DNA of 6,079 nucleotides, taken from assembly GCA_017526725.1 (NCBI GenBank), contig JAFXRA010000355.1, forward strand, positions 1 to 6,079. The letters run 5' to 3'. The position numbers and the translations under genes were made by a program. This DNA comes from Candidatus Rifleibacteriota bacterium. GTDB taxonomy: Bacteria; Riflebacteria; Ozemobacteria; Ozemobacterales; Ozemobacteraceae. Below, piece by piece: positions 6,005 through 6,079 of this stretch. How positions within the stretch are numbered: the first letter of the stretch is position 1; each line of letters begins with the position of its first letter. The notes under the pieces are model-generated. The model made no database searches. It saw only the letters and a program-made list of their open reading frames with translations, and was not told the DNA's origin.

Positions 6005-6079
6005 CTTTGTGTGGTCTACCCATTGTCATAAACGTATAGCTTTCAGGGCTAAAGCCCATACGCTATACTTATTATGACA
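6005..6079 (-). repeat. MITE-like palindromic element, copy 2 (inverted, cut by window end)
   Basis: The reverse complement of this stretch matches 3407-3475 with only two mismatches (6011-6079), then continues weakly to about 3481. Its stems are TGTCATAA/TTATGACA, GTATAGC/GCTATAC and GGGC-TAAA-GCCC. By comparison with copy 1, the outer AGTCTAC-type arm should continue just past the window end. Confidence 0.88.

Larger units (their letters stand above)
5559..6079. other. Gene-free cluster of palindromic repeats
   Basis: About 520 bases after the terminator contain no believable gene. The DNA is a run of back-to-back hairpins with C5/G5 tracts of the form AGCTCCCC...GGGGAGCT, plus CTCAG, GGTTACC and GCAATC modules, ending in the inverted copy of the palindrome seen at 3395. 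These resemble the extragenic repeat mosaics common in gut bacteria. Individual hairpins are listed separately. Confidence 0.8.

Noticed and set aside
3395..6079. Complete insertion sequence or composite transposon
   Set aside because: No transposase or recombinase is encoded between the inverted palindromes, and no target duplication can be seen, so only a non-autonomous repeat pair is claimed.

Overview
The window looks like chromosomal DNA from a low-GC bacterium with a diderm (Gram-negative-type) envelope. The codons are AT-rich, two predicted lipoproteins have a Gly rather than an Asp after the lipobox cysteine, and the spaces between genes are crowded with small palindromic repeats. I cannot fix the phylum from the sequence. 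Elusimicrobiota, gut Vampirovibrionia/Cyanobacteriota relatives and Spirochaetota are all compatible guesses, none proven.

Layout: (1) Bases 1-1407 hold the 3' part of an S9-family serine peptidase gene whose reading frame is open from the first base, so the N-terminus lies outside the window. The glutamyl-endopeptidase-like (S9D) group fits best, and the catalytic Ser, Asp and His are all present. (2) Bases 1408-1605 are an AT-rich promoter region. (3) Bases 1606-3309 encode a predicted secreted lipoprotein zinc metallopeptidase (lipoprotein A, HEYQH...DEG). (4) Bases 3310-3779 contain no gene but carry a diverged 40-bp direct repeat, a 79-bp MITE-like palindrome and a modular hairpin repeat, followed by a promoter. 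(5) Bases 3780-5537 encode a paralogue (lipoprotein B, HEMQH...DEG), ending in an intrinsic terminator that overlaps the stop codon. (6) Bases 5538-6079 contain no credible gene. They are a dense cluster of GC-rich hairpins and end in a second, inverted copy of the MITE-like palindrome.

All three genes read rightward and all encode predicted peptidases. A and B appear to be separately transcribed: each has its own extended -10 promoter with the same 14-nt core, and a large repeat-filled gap separates them. A and B are probably an old tandem duplication. They share the signal peptide, the HExxH/DEG metal site, an EF-hand-like D-x-D-x-D loop and a downstream YGxxGLF segment, but differ in calcium-loop content and in the spacing of the zinc ligands. 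A shared role in surface or extracellular protein digestion is plausible but inferred.

I found no transposase, CRISPR array, tRNA, rRNA, toxin-antitoxin pair or defence system. The most noteworthy features are the diverged lipoprotein-peptidase pair and the inverted palindromes on either side of lipoprotein B.
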